Assembly (NCBI GenBank): GCA_026874595.1
Contig: CM049309.1
Location: 69,484,926 to 69,548,925 of the forward strand
Direction: 5' to 3'
Length of the DNA: 64,000 nucleotides
DNA from: Sipunculus nudus
Lineage: Eukaryota; Annelida; Sipuncula; Golfingiida; Sipunculidae
Made by a program: the position numbers and the translations under genes. Positions 1 to 9,959 of this stretch are shown here, piece by piece. The notes beneath the pieces were generated by a model that was not told the origin of the DNA, searched no databases, and saw only the letters and a list, made by a program, of their open reading frames with translations. Numbering within the stretch: the stretch's first letter is position 1; every line of letters begins with the position of its first letter.

Positions 1-1218
1 CAGCGTGTTTTATCAAGTCTTCACCTGATTATGGTTATCTGCTTAAAAGATCATTCTCAACTTGTTGTGAGAATTAAACATACCTATCAAGGGTGTCATA
101 TTTTATTTAACTCTGCTAGAAAACCATGTATCTGAGATATCACTCATGACTTTGCGACTTTTATGCTAAAAACAGAACTGGGAATAAGACAGGATTATCG
201 GCATTTACCATAAACTTTGCCATGTTGAGCGGCTATTTCATCATTTTCAAACTGGGTTAGTATATGCTTGGGAAAACAACAACAAGCCCTGTAGGACAAA
301 ACAGGCATTTTAGACCACGCATTATTCAGTCGGTGTACAACTTTTATACAATTAGGACAGGTCAATATGATGTCCCCATGGATATTTAATGTTTTGTGAG
401 TACAGAACACTAGGTTATATTCACGAGTGCAAAGCCCTTGATGGTGCCTCTTCAATTATGCATGTTTGGAGAGCCCTGACATTACAAATTATACATTTGT
501 GTCAGTGCTGTAAGAATGGTGTACCTCAAAATATATATTCATTAATAGATACGGTAAAATTCCTAAAACATCTCTGCACTATCTTGGGTTCATTGAGTGA
601 AACAATTTTTCAGTTAGCCATAAAAACTGATAATTCCGTTGTGATTTTTTATACATTTGAGTGGATTGCCAAAGAGAATACATCATGATTCACTGCCTTG
701 AGTGGAAATATGATTAATGCTAAATTTAATCAAAAAGATTTAATCAAAAAAGTTCTAAATCATTCAACACTTGAATACTAGATGATGCTGAGAAATAAAA
801 GTGGTTCGTGCCAGAAATAATAATTTTGTTCATAGATATCCCATTGTTAAGGGTCTTTCTAATGTCTTTCAAAAGTAAAACAAAATTTCTTTTGGGAACC
901 ATTTAGCTTTGACCACATGTCAGTTACAAGCATGTGATTACATTTGATTTATAATGTACTTTATTTATTTTTCTAGTTTCTGACTTCTGAATTGGGGGCA
1001 TAAACTTGACTGTGTTTGTTTTTCTGGCTGTCCATCACATTTTGTTTCTGAATGGAAACTTCCCAAATTATTATCCTATTTCATTTCTCTTAAACCGAAG
1101 TTATAGAATTACACTCAAATTTTAGAATGAAATTCAAATACCAACGTTCATGAATACTTTTGTTACAGAAAAAAAGCATAAAACCATGGTGTGATTTTAT
1201 CTTTTCTGTAATTGCCAG
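1..1218 (+). other. Intron upstream of exon A; no other gene seen
   Basis: This is AT-rich sequence without a recognisable exon or repeat. Two short open frames, at 195-455 (- strand) and 389-688 (+ strand), show no family signature and overlap on opposite strands. By the phase of exon A it is the 3' part of an intron. Confidence 0.6.
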
Positions 1219-1332
1219 GACCCTTCTGGATCTGTGCCACCCTCGTGTTCACAACAGCCATCGCTGGTAACCTTGCCAACTATTTTGCTTTTGCTGGCCA
1301 GAACTACACCTGGCACTATGACTTTCATAAAG
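1219..1332 (+). CDS. YIPF1: YIPF1/YIPF2 homologue, exon A (first exon in window; first membrane segment)
   Basis: This is the first of five exons of a Yip1-domain protein of the YIPF1/YIPF2 type, a five-span Golgi membrane protein linked in the family to Rab binding and Golgi trafficking or structure. The acceptor is CTGTAATTGCCAG and the donor is AAG|GTAGGT. Two leading bases finish a split Gly codon (phase 1) and one trailing base starts a split Val codon. The peptide begins GPFWICATLVF, matching the conserved start of the Yip1 domain (human YIPF1 has the same GPFWICATLVF stretch, from memory). PFWICATLVFTTAIAGNLAN forms the first membrane segment. The following loop holds an N-glycosylation sequon, NYT, which is lumenal if the N-terminus is cytosolic as in the family. 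The N-terminal cytosolic part is encoded upstream of the window. YIPF1 and YIPF2 cannot be separated here; invertebrates usually have one gene. Confidence 0.93.
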
Positions 1333-1639
1333 GTAGGTTGGTTCATGGTGTGAGAGTACTCATAATAAAAGATGAATTTGTGCAGTTAATATTTCATATC
1401 AGCAAGGTCAGTTGTGATTCCAGTCTGCAGTGACCATTATATGGTTTATGTTGTGAAAGTGCTCACTGTAAAATATTAATTTATGCAGTTTAAACTTCCT
1501 ATTTCAGTAAGATAATACATAAAGACATTCAGTTTTACTGTCAATCAGACTGTGAACAGTGTTTGCAGTGAACATAATATAGTCTACAGCATAAAATTTC
1601 TCCCCATTAAATGTGAATCTGTGCATTTAAACAACTCAT

Positions 1640-2560
1640 TTAAATCTTTTAAATTTTTTAAAATATTAGCAAAAATAAAAAATTTGTACCTTAAATTTTG
1701 CCCAACTTTGACCTTGACACATTTTTTCCTGTAACTGCTGTGGATTTAATTTTAACAGCATGTTTTTGTAAGCATTTCATCTGTTAACACCAAAAATTTG
1801 AAACCACTTGATCAAAAACTGTAGATTTTATTTAAGTTTTCAAGCACCATGTCACATATCGTTTACATCAAGCTATTGTTATGCAGTTTGCTAGGGCTCA
1901 GCTCCCCAGCTTCAGCTCTCAGTTCCTGAAATTTGGTTTACAGTTTGATGTCTCCAAAATCCCCTACCATGCCAAAAATTTGGTCACTAGAACTTAATTC
2001 CTTCGAGATATTAATGAAAAACTTCATTTTTCCATTAAAAACTCATTGTTACACTTCAAGACTGCCTAATATCAAAACCACTGATCTGATTTTGATCATA
2101 TATAAACTACATATTTTTCTATATATTTGCTATGCACATGCCAGAAATGATGTCAGTATTGCGTAACTGTTTTAAGTTATGGGCCCAAACATGATGCACT
2201 TTGTAAAAAATCAAGAAATATATTTACTCCCTTAACAAGAGGATTGCTGAAGCTAGAGATTTTTTTGTCAGTGATGTAACATTATTTAATCAAGATTCAA
2301 TTGAATACCCAAAATTAGTTCTGTATTTTTCAAATTTTATAAGTTATTAGTATAAATATAAAATTAAACTTAAATTTTGCCGTAAATTGGACCATGGCAC
2401 ATTTGTTTCCTGTAAGAATTGTTGATATAATTTTCATATCATGCACACATAAGGATTTCAGCTTTTTAGTTTAGAAAGCTGAAAGATATTGGCCAAAAAT
2501 TATAGCTTTTAATGTTTTTTTGAGACCATGTCAGACCAAGGCTCTCCCCAGCCCCTCTTC
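1640..2560 (+). repeat. Degraded tandem core, same family as the 13.7-15.0 kb element
   Basis: Phrases recur about 640-690 bp apart: the block with AAATTTTGCC followed by GGCACATTT(G)TTTCCTGTAA at about 1695 and 2370, and GGCTC...CCCCAGC at about 1895 and 2541. The segment with GACTGCCTAATATCAAAACC (2061-2080) and ATGGGCCCAAA...TGCACTTTGTAAAAAA (about 2178) also appears at 13926 and 14035, linking this copy to the 13.7-15.0 kb element. No intact head is visible. Confidence 0.6.
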
Positions 2561-3720
2561 AGTCACCTGTATGTTGACCTGGTTGACCTTTCAGCAAATT
2601 ATGCATGCTTGAGGCGAGGCATACACTGGGGCAGCCAGGCAGCTTATGGCCAGCCACAGTTGATCCAGGTGTCCAACCCAACTCATCTAGTAGTTGTTTT
2701 GACCAACAACATAACAATAAATTATAAATTAATAAATTATTATTGGTTTTTAATAACAAATTAAGAAAAAATTAATAGAAAAGGAATCTGTTAGTTGATG
2801 AGTAACAGGAAATTAACTTGCAGTTACTGATGATGTAAGAATCTTGTTTGGATGGATAGAATGTCACGTATTCCAAATAACACCATTCAGTCACCTATGG
2901 TATTTTTCAGTTCAATTTTAATGATAACAAAAATTAATCATAATATTCATTACTAATCATTAGGGATCATATGAAGGAAATAAATGATAGACAAAGATGC
3001 AGTTGATAATTTTAATCTAGATTCCTACTGTGTCTAGTGTGTAGATTGATGTGAAAGTAGCCCAAAGTGAATATATTACATTAATTGTTTTTAATATAAA
3101 TAAAAGCCATAACACCAGGTACTTATGATCATTATTTAAATTTGTGAATTTTGTATATTCTGGATTCTCAGCATCATTGTTTGGCTAAAACTGAATAAAT
3201 ACCAGACATGGTGTGAATACTTTGCAAATGTATTTGAATACGAATATGAATCATTATAAAATTTCTTGCATAAGAATGGGAACTCAGGTAAAATAAAATA
3301 TTTGAATACCAGTGCAAATACTTTCAAAATGTATTCATGAATGCATTCATGAATATATTCTATAATATTATTTTAATAATCATTTCAGTTGTATTTCATT
3401 TTAAAAAATCATATGATTCTCTTATAATTTTTAATAAAAATTATATTAGGCACAATATTTGTTATTAAATTTTAATGAATAGTTAAACTCTTATATCATA
3501 TGTGCTGCTTATAAGTTATATGACGAAGTCAAAATCTGTGCGACAATAGCACTCCATTTGTTAATAAAATAAATGAAATCAATCCTCTTACCTGTCTCCA
3601 AAGATACTATCAAAATCATACATAAGCTAAACACCAACAACTCATAATACAGCTTATATTTATTACCACACAAAACCAGCATGTGCCTCATTTCCAAATC
3701 ATATTTTTTTGATCATATAT

Positions 3721-3755
3721 AACAGCTGAGTGCCGTGACCCATGCGTCCTTTGTT
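3721..3755 (+). repeat. Isolated element tail (CAGCTGAG ... CTTTGTT)
   Basis: CAGCTGAGTGCCGTGACCC followed by ATGCGTCCTTTGTT closely matches the tail at 15001-15031 (GCTGAGTGCCGTGACCC then ATGGGTCCCTTGTT). In this copy the terminal palindrome GACCCATGGGTC is broken by one base. It may be the 3' end of the degraded copy upstream. Confidence 0.6.
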
Positions 3756-4119
3756 GTTGTTTTTGATGAATGAGCACCAATTCATTGGTATTAATATTGT
3801 TAATATTTTTTTGCTCTTGCAAACGTCCCTTAAAAAAATTTACATATGTATTGATAATGCAATTTTTTGTTCATCAGAGTATCATTAAAAATGGATTCTA
3901 CATCATATTTTATTTCTACAATTATATTAGTTGATAGCATTTTGTATCCAGCTAGCACTTTCAGTAAATTTTAAAAAAAAAATTCCCATATTTGTTTTGT
4001 CTCAGAGCCTGTAGAACATTTTATTTCAATTGTATAGCCTAATCTGTTACTCTGCTTCAGTGGCAAATGCTGTACTCACAAAACATATTTTCATCATCAG
4101 CTCCATGTTTTATTTTCAG

Positions 4120-4274
4120 TAACATTTGCTGCGTCTGCAATATTTGGGTACTGGTGGTTGATTCCAACCTTGTTATGGGTTTTGTTATGGTGGAGGGGGA
4201 GTCAGGCTGGATATAGTTTCCTGGAGATGGTGTGTGTGTATGGTTACAGTCTGGCAGTCTACATTCCTATATCA
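4120..4274 (+). CDS. YIPF1: YIPF1/YIPF2 homologue, exon B (membrane segments 2 and 3)
   Basis: The acceptor TTTTATTTTCAG and the donor TCA|GTAAGT are both strong. Two leading bases complete the split Val codon from exon A, followed by 51 codons, and the exon ends in phase 0. Membrane segment 2 covers ASAIFGYWWLIPTLLWVLLW. After a short loop comes YSFLEMVCVYGYSL, the most recognisable YIPF1/2 signature (YSFLEIVCVYGYSLFIYIP in human YIPF1), which starts membrane segment 3. The exon ends in YIPIS, just before the conserved Ile-Leu-Trp that opens exon C, so no coding sequence appears to be missing across the 38-kb intron that follows. An open frame from 4158 to 4373 covers part of this exon but reads through the donor into the intron. 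Confidence 0.95.
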
Positions 4275-4286
4275 GTAAGTACCAAG

Positions 4287-4357
4287 TATATGTGTATGTC
4301 CTGTATATGTGTAAATACCATATATGTGTATGTACTGTGTATATGTGTATGTACTGG
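4287..4357 (+). repeat. TATATGTGTATGTAC-type simple repeat
   Basis: Imperfect tandem copies of a 15-20 bp unit (TATATGTGTATGTACTG and variants) begin a few bases after the exon B donor. Confidence 0.7.
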
Positions 4358-5029
4358 GGTTCATTGGATTTAGGTTCATGAGAGTTTTGATTTCCTGAAT
4401 ATTTGTTAAAGAGAAATTATCAGGAAAATTAAATGATTTTGGTTAAGATACTCCTTCAACACAGGTGAACAGCCATTTGTCTATATGCTAATTTATTTCT
4501 CATGTCTGTTATCCATGCACATTTAATCAGTAATTGAAAAGCAAAAGATTTATAGTTTAGAAAATAACAGACCTTTTATGTTACCTGTAAATTAGAGATC
4601 AGTATTATGGATAATAAATGATCTTTTGTATTAACTTTCAGTGAAAGAGAAATTTCACTCATAAGATGATCCCTCAACTCCTTGTTATATTGTTAAAACT
4701 TAGCATGAATATATAAATCCAAAGCAAAGTAATTAAACTTCAGGTACATTATTTTGTAATCCTGCATGGTGAGACCATGAAAATGGAACACACACAAAGC
4801 ACTGAACAAGGGAAAATTGTAAATAATATAATCAGATAAATATAAGAAGCGAACCACAGTATGTGTATGTGTATGACTTGATCATGTATTGTTTGACATT
4901 TATGTGATGGTTTATATTCCTACCGGTCATACCTGATGAAGGATGCTGTGTTATCTGATGGTTAAACTGCATTAGTATACAATTCCTAAACTGATCTGAG
5001 ATAGACTAACATAGCTAAAAGTTATAGAT

Positions 5030-5537
5030 TTTAAGTTGTTAGATAAGTTAGAAAACCAGTGACCTTGACCAAATGCAGGATAATGGTGAAGGTCATAACT
5101 TTTAGAAGTACTGCATATTGTTTTCCAAGTTGTCCAACATGTACATGATCTTGGTTACCTTGATCTTCAAGTTCAGATCTGCAAAATTATAGGATTTTTG
5201 TAAACGCCAAAGTACATTTGAAGTACTACATATTTTTTCTTCAAATTGACAAATATTTATTTCAACCAAGATCTTGGACATGTTTGAAGACTGGTGACCT
5301 TCACCTAGTTCTTCAAGTCAAATCTTTGGAAATATATGGGTTTTTTATCCTCAATTTTGAAGTATTGCATATTCTTTACTGAAATTGTTTCAACCAAGTT
5401 AAAATATCTTTGACCTTCACAACGGTGACCTTCACCATGTTAAGTATTAATATATGCTTCAGAAGAAGGGGGCCTATTTTAACGGGGGTATGCCCTGTCT
5501 TGGGATAATAAGCTTCTCCAATGCCAGAAATTTCTAG
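5030..5537 (+). repeat. 3' part of a Helitron-like element (relative of the 7.9-9.5 kb family)
   Basis: The core shows repeated phrases on a scale of about 240 bp (ACCAGTGACCTTGACC, GAAGTACTGCATATT, CAACCAAGATCTTGGA and variants). The tail at about 5467-5537 (GGGGGCCTATTTTAACGGGGG, then TGTCTTGGGATA, then CCAGAAATTTCTAGTT) parallels the tail at 9415-9490 and ends with CTAG at 5534-5537. The head is not recognisable. 4358-5029, upstream, holds nothing I can identify. Confidence 0.55.
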
Positions 5538-6339
5538 TTAAGAACCCTTGATATGTGTAAACTATGTCTCAAACAAATTTTAAAAACAGCAAATACATAA
5601 AAGTTTGTTGGTGGTGATGGTGCTGTAATGATATGTTATCCCACTTGTAGAAGCATTTGTAGCAGGTATTTTATAGCAAACAGTGGAATTTGATACATAT
5701 TTCATTATCATTCATCAGATTGAGCAATCTGATTGATGATTTATTGAAAATTAATTATTTTCAAGATCTGTGAACCTGGAAAATGTTTGGAGCATTTTGA
5801 TACTGTACCATCCATACTATGCTTTTTAAATCCCAGCTAAAACTTATTATTTAAAACTGCTTATTTTCAAGTTCATTCTCAAGTTAATTGCTCAGATTTT
5901 TAATGAGATTGTCATAAATCTTGGATCTGTTATTTATGGTTGGTAGGGTTGCTTAAAAGATCCTTTCACCTTATTGTGGTGTAATTAATAGTTAACTTTG
6001 TTATTTGAGCACCTGAAATTGAAAAAAAACAACAAATTTTATGCTCGCTCCATCACTTGTTATAGCTTAGACTGCAAACCAGTGTTCATCCTTCTTTATA
6101 GAAAGATAACCAAAAATCCTCCCTGATAGTCTTATCCAAGATGTTCAACTCAAAACTGACTACCGGTAATCATGTCTCATTTTTCATGCCTTTTATGGGA
6201 CAGAGAATGAAGGACTATAATTAAAATGGCGCATCTAATCAGATAATTAGATCTTCACATGCAGAAACATCTGAGAAATTGATAATACCAATGCAAATAT
6301 CAATATTTGACTTTATTATCATTATATATCAGTGTATAG

Positions 6340-6600
6340 TAAATTTCAGGCTTGGGTCAAGTACATGTACTTGTACTTGGTACTTGTACTCAAGTACAAA
6401 ATTTTCAGTACTTGGCCTGTACTTGTACTTGGTTGGTACTTGTACTCAAGTACAAAATTTTTTTCAGTACTTGGTCTGTACTTGTACTTGGTACTTTTTA
6501 CCAAGTACAGTACTTGTACTGTACTTGTACTTGCTAAAAATGTACTTGAAAAATCAAGTACATTTCAAGTACTAGTCAAGTACATGTATTTTTTTAATTA
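6340..6600. repeat. TACTTG/CAAGTA hexamer-like repeat with inverted blocks
   Basis: Dozens of GTACTTG and CAAGTAC words occur in a patchwork of both orientations, so the region can fold on itself. Three overlapping open frames here are low-complexity artefacts of the repeat. Confidence 0.85.
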
Positions 6601-6629
6601 TTTTGAATAAGGGGCTCACAGGAAGTAAT

Positions 6630-6735
6630 AGAAAGTAATATGTATTACTCTATTACTTTGCCTTCTGTTTCTATTACTATTACTATTACAGCTCAAATTT
6701 TTTATTCTATTACTATTACTATTACTATTACATGG
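6630..6735. repeat. TATTAC trinucleotide-type simple repeat
   Basis: Runs of (CTATTA) and (TTACTA) words occur in two blocks, separated by a GCTCAAATTTTTTATT spacer. Confidence 0.8.
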
Positions 6736-6891
6736 AAAAAGCTGTAATAGTCTATCCTCAGACCTGATTATATGAACAGCTCGTGGAAACACTACCCTCT
6801 TTATAGTTCTGCTGATTAAGTTTGTCCCAGGTTACATCTGCTTATGCACCAGGCTAATTAGCTGTGGTAACTGAGAAGGTCAGGTTGGTAT

Positions 6892-7785
6892 TAGTGGTGG
6901 GAGTCAGTTCCTTTTTCATAATCAATCATCGATTTAAGCAATCCGATCGATGATCGATTATTAATCGGTTCAGGCAAATATAAAGAAATGTGCAATTATC
7001 TGTGAGACTGTACTTTCTTAACCCAACCCGCATGTCTTAGTAATTCTACCTAAAGAAAAGAAGTTTTGCCTTATTTATATTTTCCTATTATCAGTAAGAT
7101 ATGCTTTTCAAAATTTCATTTTAATTATTTATGATTAAAAAGAATTAAACCACTACCCAGGACATCTACTTGCTGCATAGAACTAGAGAATTTATGGAGC
7201 ATTTTAACTATAGTTGGTGCTGTAGTGCTGTGGTGCTGTAGTCAAGTCTTATAATATAATACTGATTGTTTTAAAAAAAACTTTCACCCTATTTTTTATC
7301 AGTTGAATGTACTTTTGATTAATATACTCATAAACAAGTACTCCTTTTCTGAATCATCATAGCTTATCATGATTGTGATATACATGTACCGCATTCAGTA
7401 AGTATGAATTATCTAATTTTTGTTTTTATATTTAGTATCTAGGAATGGTAGGGATTGGTTTTAGAATCATAATTGATGATTGAAAAATCAAATTATTAAT
7501 AATCAGTTATTTTATATAGTATCTATATTACTTTGAATATAGTATATAGTATACTACTACCTAAAATATTGACCCCAATAATACATGTACAGGGGTATTC
7601 ATGATAAACCATCAATCCATCCACATCTGAGGTTGACTTGCTGTCATATATCTTTGAGAGGATGACATTTTATGCATGTGCATACATAATCGTTTTTAAT
7701 CGATAATGAAAAATGCAATCGATTTCATCAGTTTTTAAAGAAAAGGACCAATCATTGATTAAATCTATCAATCTGCACACCACTA
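6892..7785. mobile_element. Possible hAT-like non-autonomous element with ATCGAT-rich arms
   Basis: TAGTGGTGGG at 6892-6901 faces CACCACTA at 7778-7785, an 8-bp inverted match to the TAGNGGTG type of hAT end. Both arms contain interrupted ATCGATTAAT words (6925-6970 and 7690-7765). The eight-base flanks do not match, so the two ends may belong to different insertions. No transposase frame is present. Confidence 0.3.
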
Positions 7786-7884
7786 GTACCTAGAAAAGAT
7801 ATCAGTGTTTACATCAGTGTTAAGATATCAGTGTTGACATTGGTAGACCATCAGAATATATATGACAGAATTTTTTCAACTTCA

Positions 7885-9490
7885 CTCATAATTAATTGTA
7901 TCCCCAGACAAAGTCAGGAGATACTATGTTTTCATACCGGTCCCGCCGCCGCCGCTGCATATAAATCTTGTTGCCTCAATAACTCAAAAAATATTTCACG
8001 GATCTTTACCAAACTTGGTATATGTATAGATATTGGTGAGAGGACGACGCCTAATTAAAATGAGGTCATGACCTTGAATAGGTCCAGTTTGGGGGAAAAT
8101 CACACAAATTCTTCAATATCTCAAGAAATCTTGGATGGATTGATCCCAAAATCAAGTTGATGGAAGATCATGGATAAATATTGTCATGTTCCAGAAACTG
8201 GTGGCGCCACCTATTATTCTTTACTTGTTTTTGTGCCGTTTAACACCCCCAAAAGTGCTTCTTGACAGCACTGTGAGCATTATAAGTCAAAAACTAATGG
8301 ACAGATTTCTTTCATATTATGCATATACATAGATATAGGTTATGGGATGATGTTTATTTAAATTGGGGTCATGACCTTTCCAGTGAGAGTGGCTTTGACC
8401 TTGAATATTGCCATATATGGTGAAAATCACACAAAATCATTAATTTCTCAATAAGGGATGCATGGATTGGTCCAAAAATCAACTTGATCAAAGATCTTGG
8501 ATAGTTGTGTCATGTACCATAAACAGGTGGCACCACCTGTTATTCTTTTACTTGTTTTCGTGCCGTTTAATACCCCCATCATTGCCACTTAACAGTACTG
8601 TGAGCATTATAAGTCAAAAACTATCAGACAGATTTCTTTCATATTATACATATACATAGACATGGGTTATGGGATGATGTATATATAAATTGGGGTCATG
8701 ACCTTTCCTATTAGAGTGGTCTTGACCTTGAATATTGCCATATATGGTGAAAATTGCACAAAATCATTAATATCTCAATAAGGGATGCATTGATTGGTCC
8801 AAAAATCAACTTGATCGAAGATCTTGGATAGTATTGTCATGTACCATAAACAGGTGGCACCACCTGTTATTCTTTTACTTGTTTTTGTGCCTTTAATACC
8901 CCCATCATTGCCACTTAACAGTACTGTGAGCATTATAAGTCAAAAACTATCACACAGATTTCTTTCATATTATACATATATATAGACATGGGTTATGGGA
9001 TGATGTATATATAAATTGGGGTCATGACCTTTCCTATTAGAGTGGTCTTGACCTTGAATATTGCCATATATGGTGAAAATTGCACAAAATCATTAATATC
9101 TCAATAAGGGATGCATTGATTGGTCCAAAAATCAACTTGATCGAAGATCTTGGATAGTATTGTCATGTACCGGAAACAGGTGGAGCCACCTGTTATTCTT
9201 TGACTTGTTTTCGTGCCGTTTAATACCCCATCATTGCCACTTAACGGTACTGTGAGCATTATAAGTCAAAAACTAATGGACAGGTTTCTTTCATATTATG
9301 CATATCCATAGACATGGGTTAGGGGATGATGTATATTGAAATTGGGGTCATGACCGTTTCTATGAGAGTGACCTTTTCTATGAGTGTGGTCTTATATTAA
9401 TTGTTGCTGAAGATGGGGGGGCCTATTCTTGAAGGGGGGGACTAATTGTCTGGGGATACGATGGCACCTGCGGTGCCAAGAAATATCTAG
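7885..9490 (+). mobile_element. Helitron/Helentron-like tandem-core element (family A)
   Basis: GTATCCCCAGACAA at 7898-7911 and its exact reverse complement at 9446-9459 form a 14-bp subterminal inverted repeat. The tail continues with a hairpin, GGCACC-TGC-GGTGCC (9463-9477), nine bases, then CTAG (9487-9490) and a T run, the layout of a Helitron 3' end. A CCGCCGCCGCCGCTGC stretch lies just inside the head. The core has about four units of 325-330 bp, marked by GTGAGCATTATAAGTCAAAA at 8271, 8601, 8928 and 9253. Each unit carries GGTGGCGCCACC or a one- or two-base variant (8200, 8526, 8853, 9179). There is no helicase or Rep frame, so it is non-autonomous. Confidence 0.75.
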
Positions 9491-9566
9491 TTTTGATTGA
9501 TTTCTCGACCAAACAGATGTGTGGGAGTGCAAGTCCAAGATAGCAAAGTCTGATCTGAGTCCTTGG

Positions 9567-9800
9567 TCTATGAGCACTGTCAACTCGGCAGTGACGTCAC
9601 ACACTGGGAAATCCCCTGTGACTAAAAATTCTAGATCTCAGTAAAAGCACAGTATTTCTGCCACTGTCAGTCCAGAATTTTCATGAGGGAATAAGAACAA
9701 CATGCATTACTAGGGCTGAGTTGTTGATAAAATTCAGTCCATGTTGTTACATGTGTACAAGTCAATCAAATCAGGGCAAAGTCTGGGATCTGGATGAAAT
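9567..9800 (-). repeat. 234-bp repeat, copy 1 (3' end of a piggyBac-like element?)
   Basis: It aligns without net length change to 47004-47237, starting TCTATGAGCACTGTCAA and ending GGGATCTGG(A/G)TGAAAT. Identity looks high, roughly 85-90% by eye. It contains the end of the minus-strand Cys-rich frame described next. Confidence 0.85.
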
Positions 9801-9955
9801 CCTCCATTCACACAACAAATGCATGTGGTATAGGTTTTCTTAACCTTCAGTGCTACATCACACAAGTGACACCTATCAAAAACAGATGGTACTAAATGTT
9901 CCTGTGCCTCTGAACATTTTGCCTTCAGTGGCAATGAATGGTTTTCCCTCAACAA
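9734..9955 (-). pseudogene. piggyBac-like transposase C-terminal zinc-ribbon fragment
   Basis: The minus-strand frame of 73 residues contains RCHLCDVALKVKKTYTTC then ICC and GGFHPDPRLCPDLIDLYT. The order CxxC, about 12 residues, CxxC, then HxDxxLC near the C-terminus resembles the Cys-rich domain that ends piggyBac-type transposases (RCxxC...YYCxxC...LCxxxCFxxYH). The DDE catalytic region is absent, so this is at best a terminal relic. The frame end is retained in the second copy at 47.0 kb. Family assignment is by motif layout only. Confidence 0.45.
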
Positions 9956-9959
9956 GAAA

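Larger units (their letters stand above)
1333..4119 (+). other. YIPF intron between exons A and B (2.8 kb)
   Basis: The intron starts GTAGGT and ends TTTTCAG. It contains a degraded tandem repeat core (1640-2560) and an isolated element tail at 3721-3755; 2560-3720 is AT-rich sequence in which I see nothing further. Confidence 0.85.

Noticed and set aside
1212-1433. Separate small gene starting with an alternative TTG codon at 1212
   Set aside because: The first bases are the intron end and acceptor of YIPF exon A, and the frame past 1332 is intron.
5030-5470. TGACCTTGACC words near 5.05-5.45 kb as a second nuclear-receptor array
   Set aside because: The words vary (CCTTGACC, CCTTCACC) and are not spaced as direct or inverted repeats; only the 25.4-26.1 kb array is regular.
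6279-6610. Three overlapping frames rich in Tyr, Leu and Cys-Thr
   Set aside because: They are translations of the TACTTG simple repeat.
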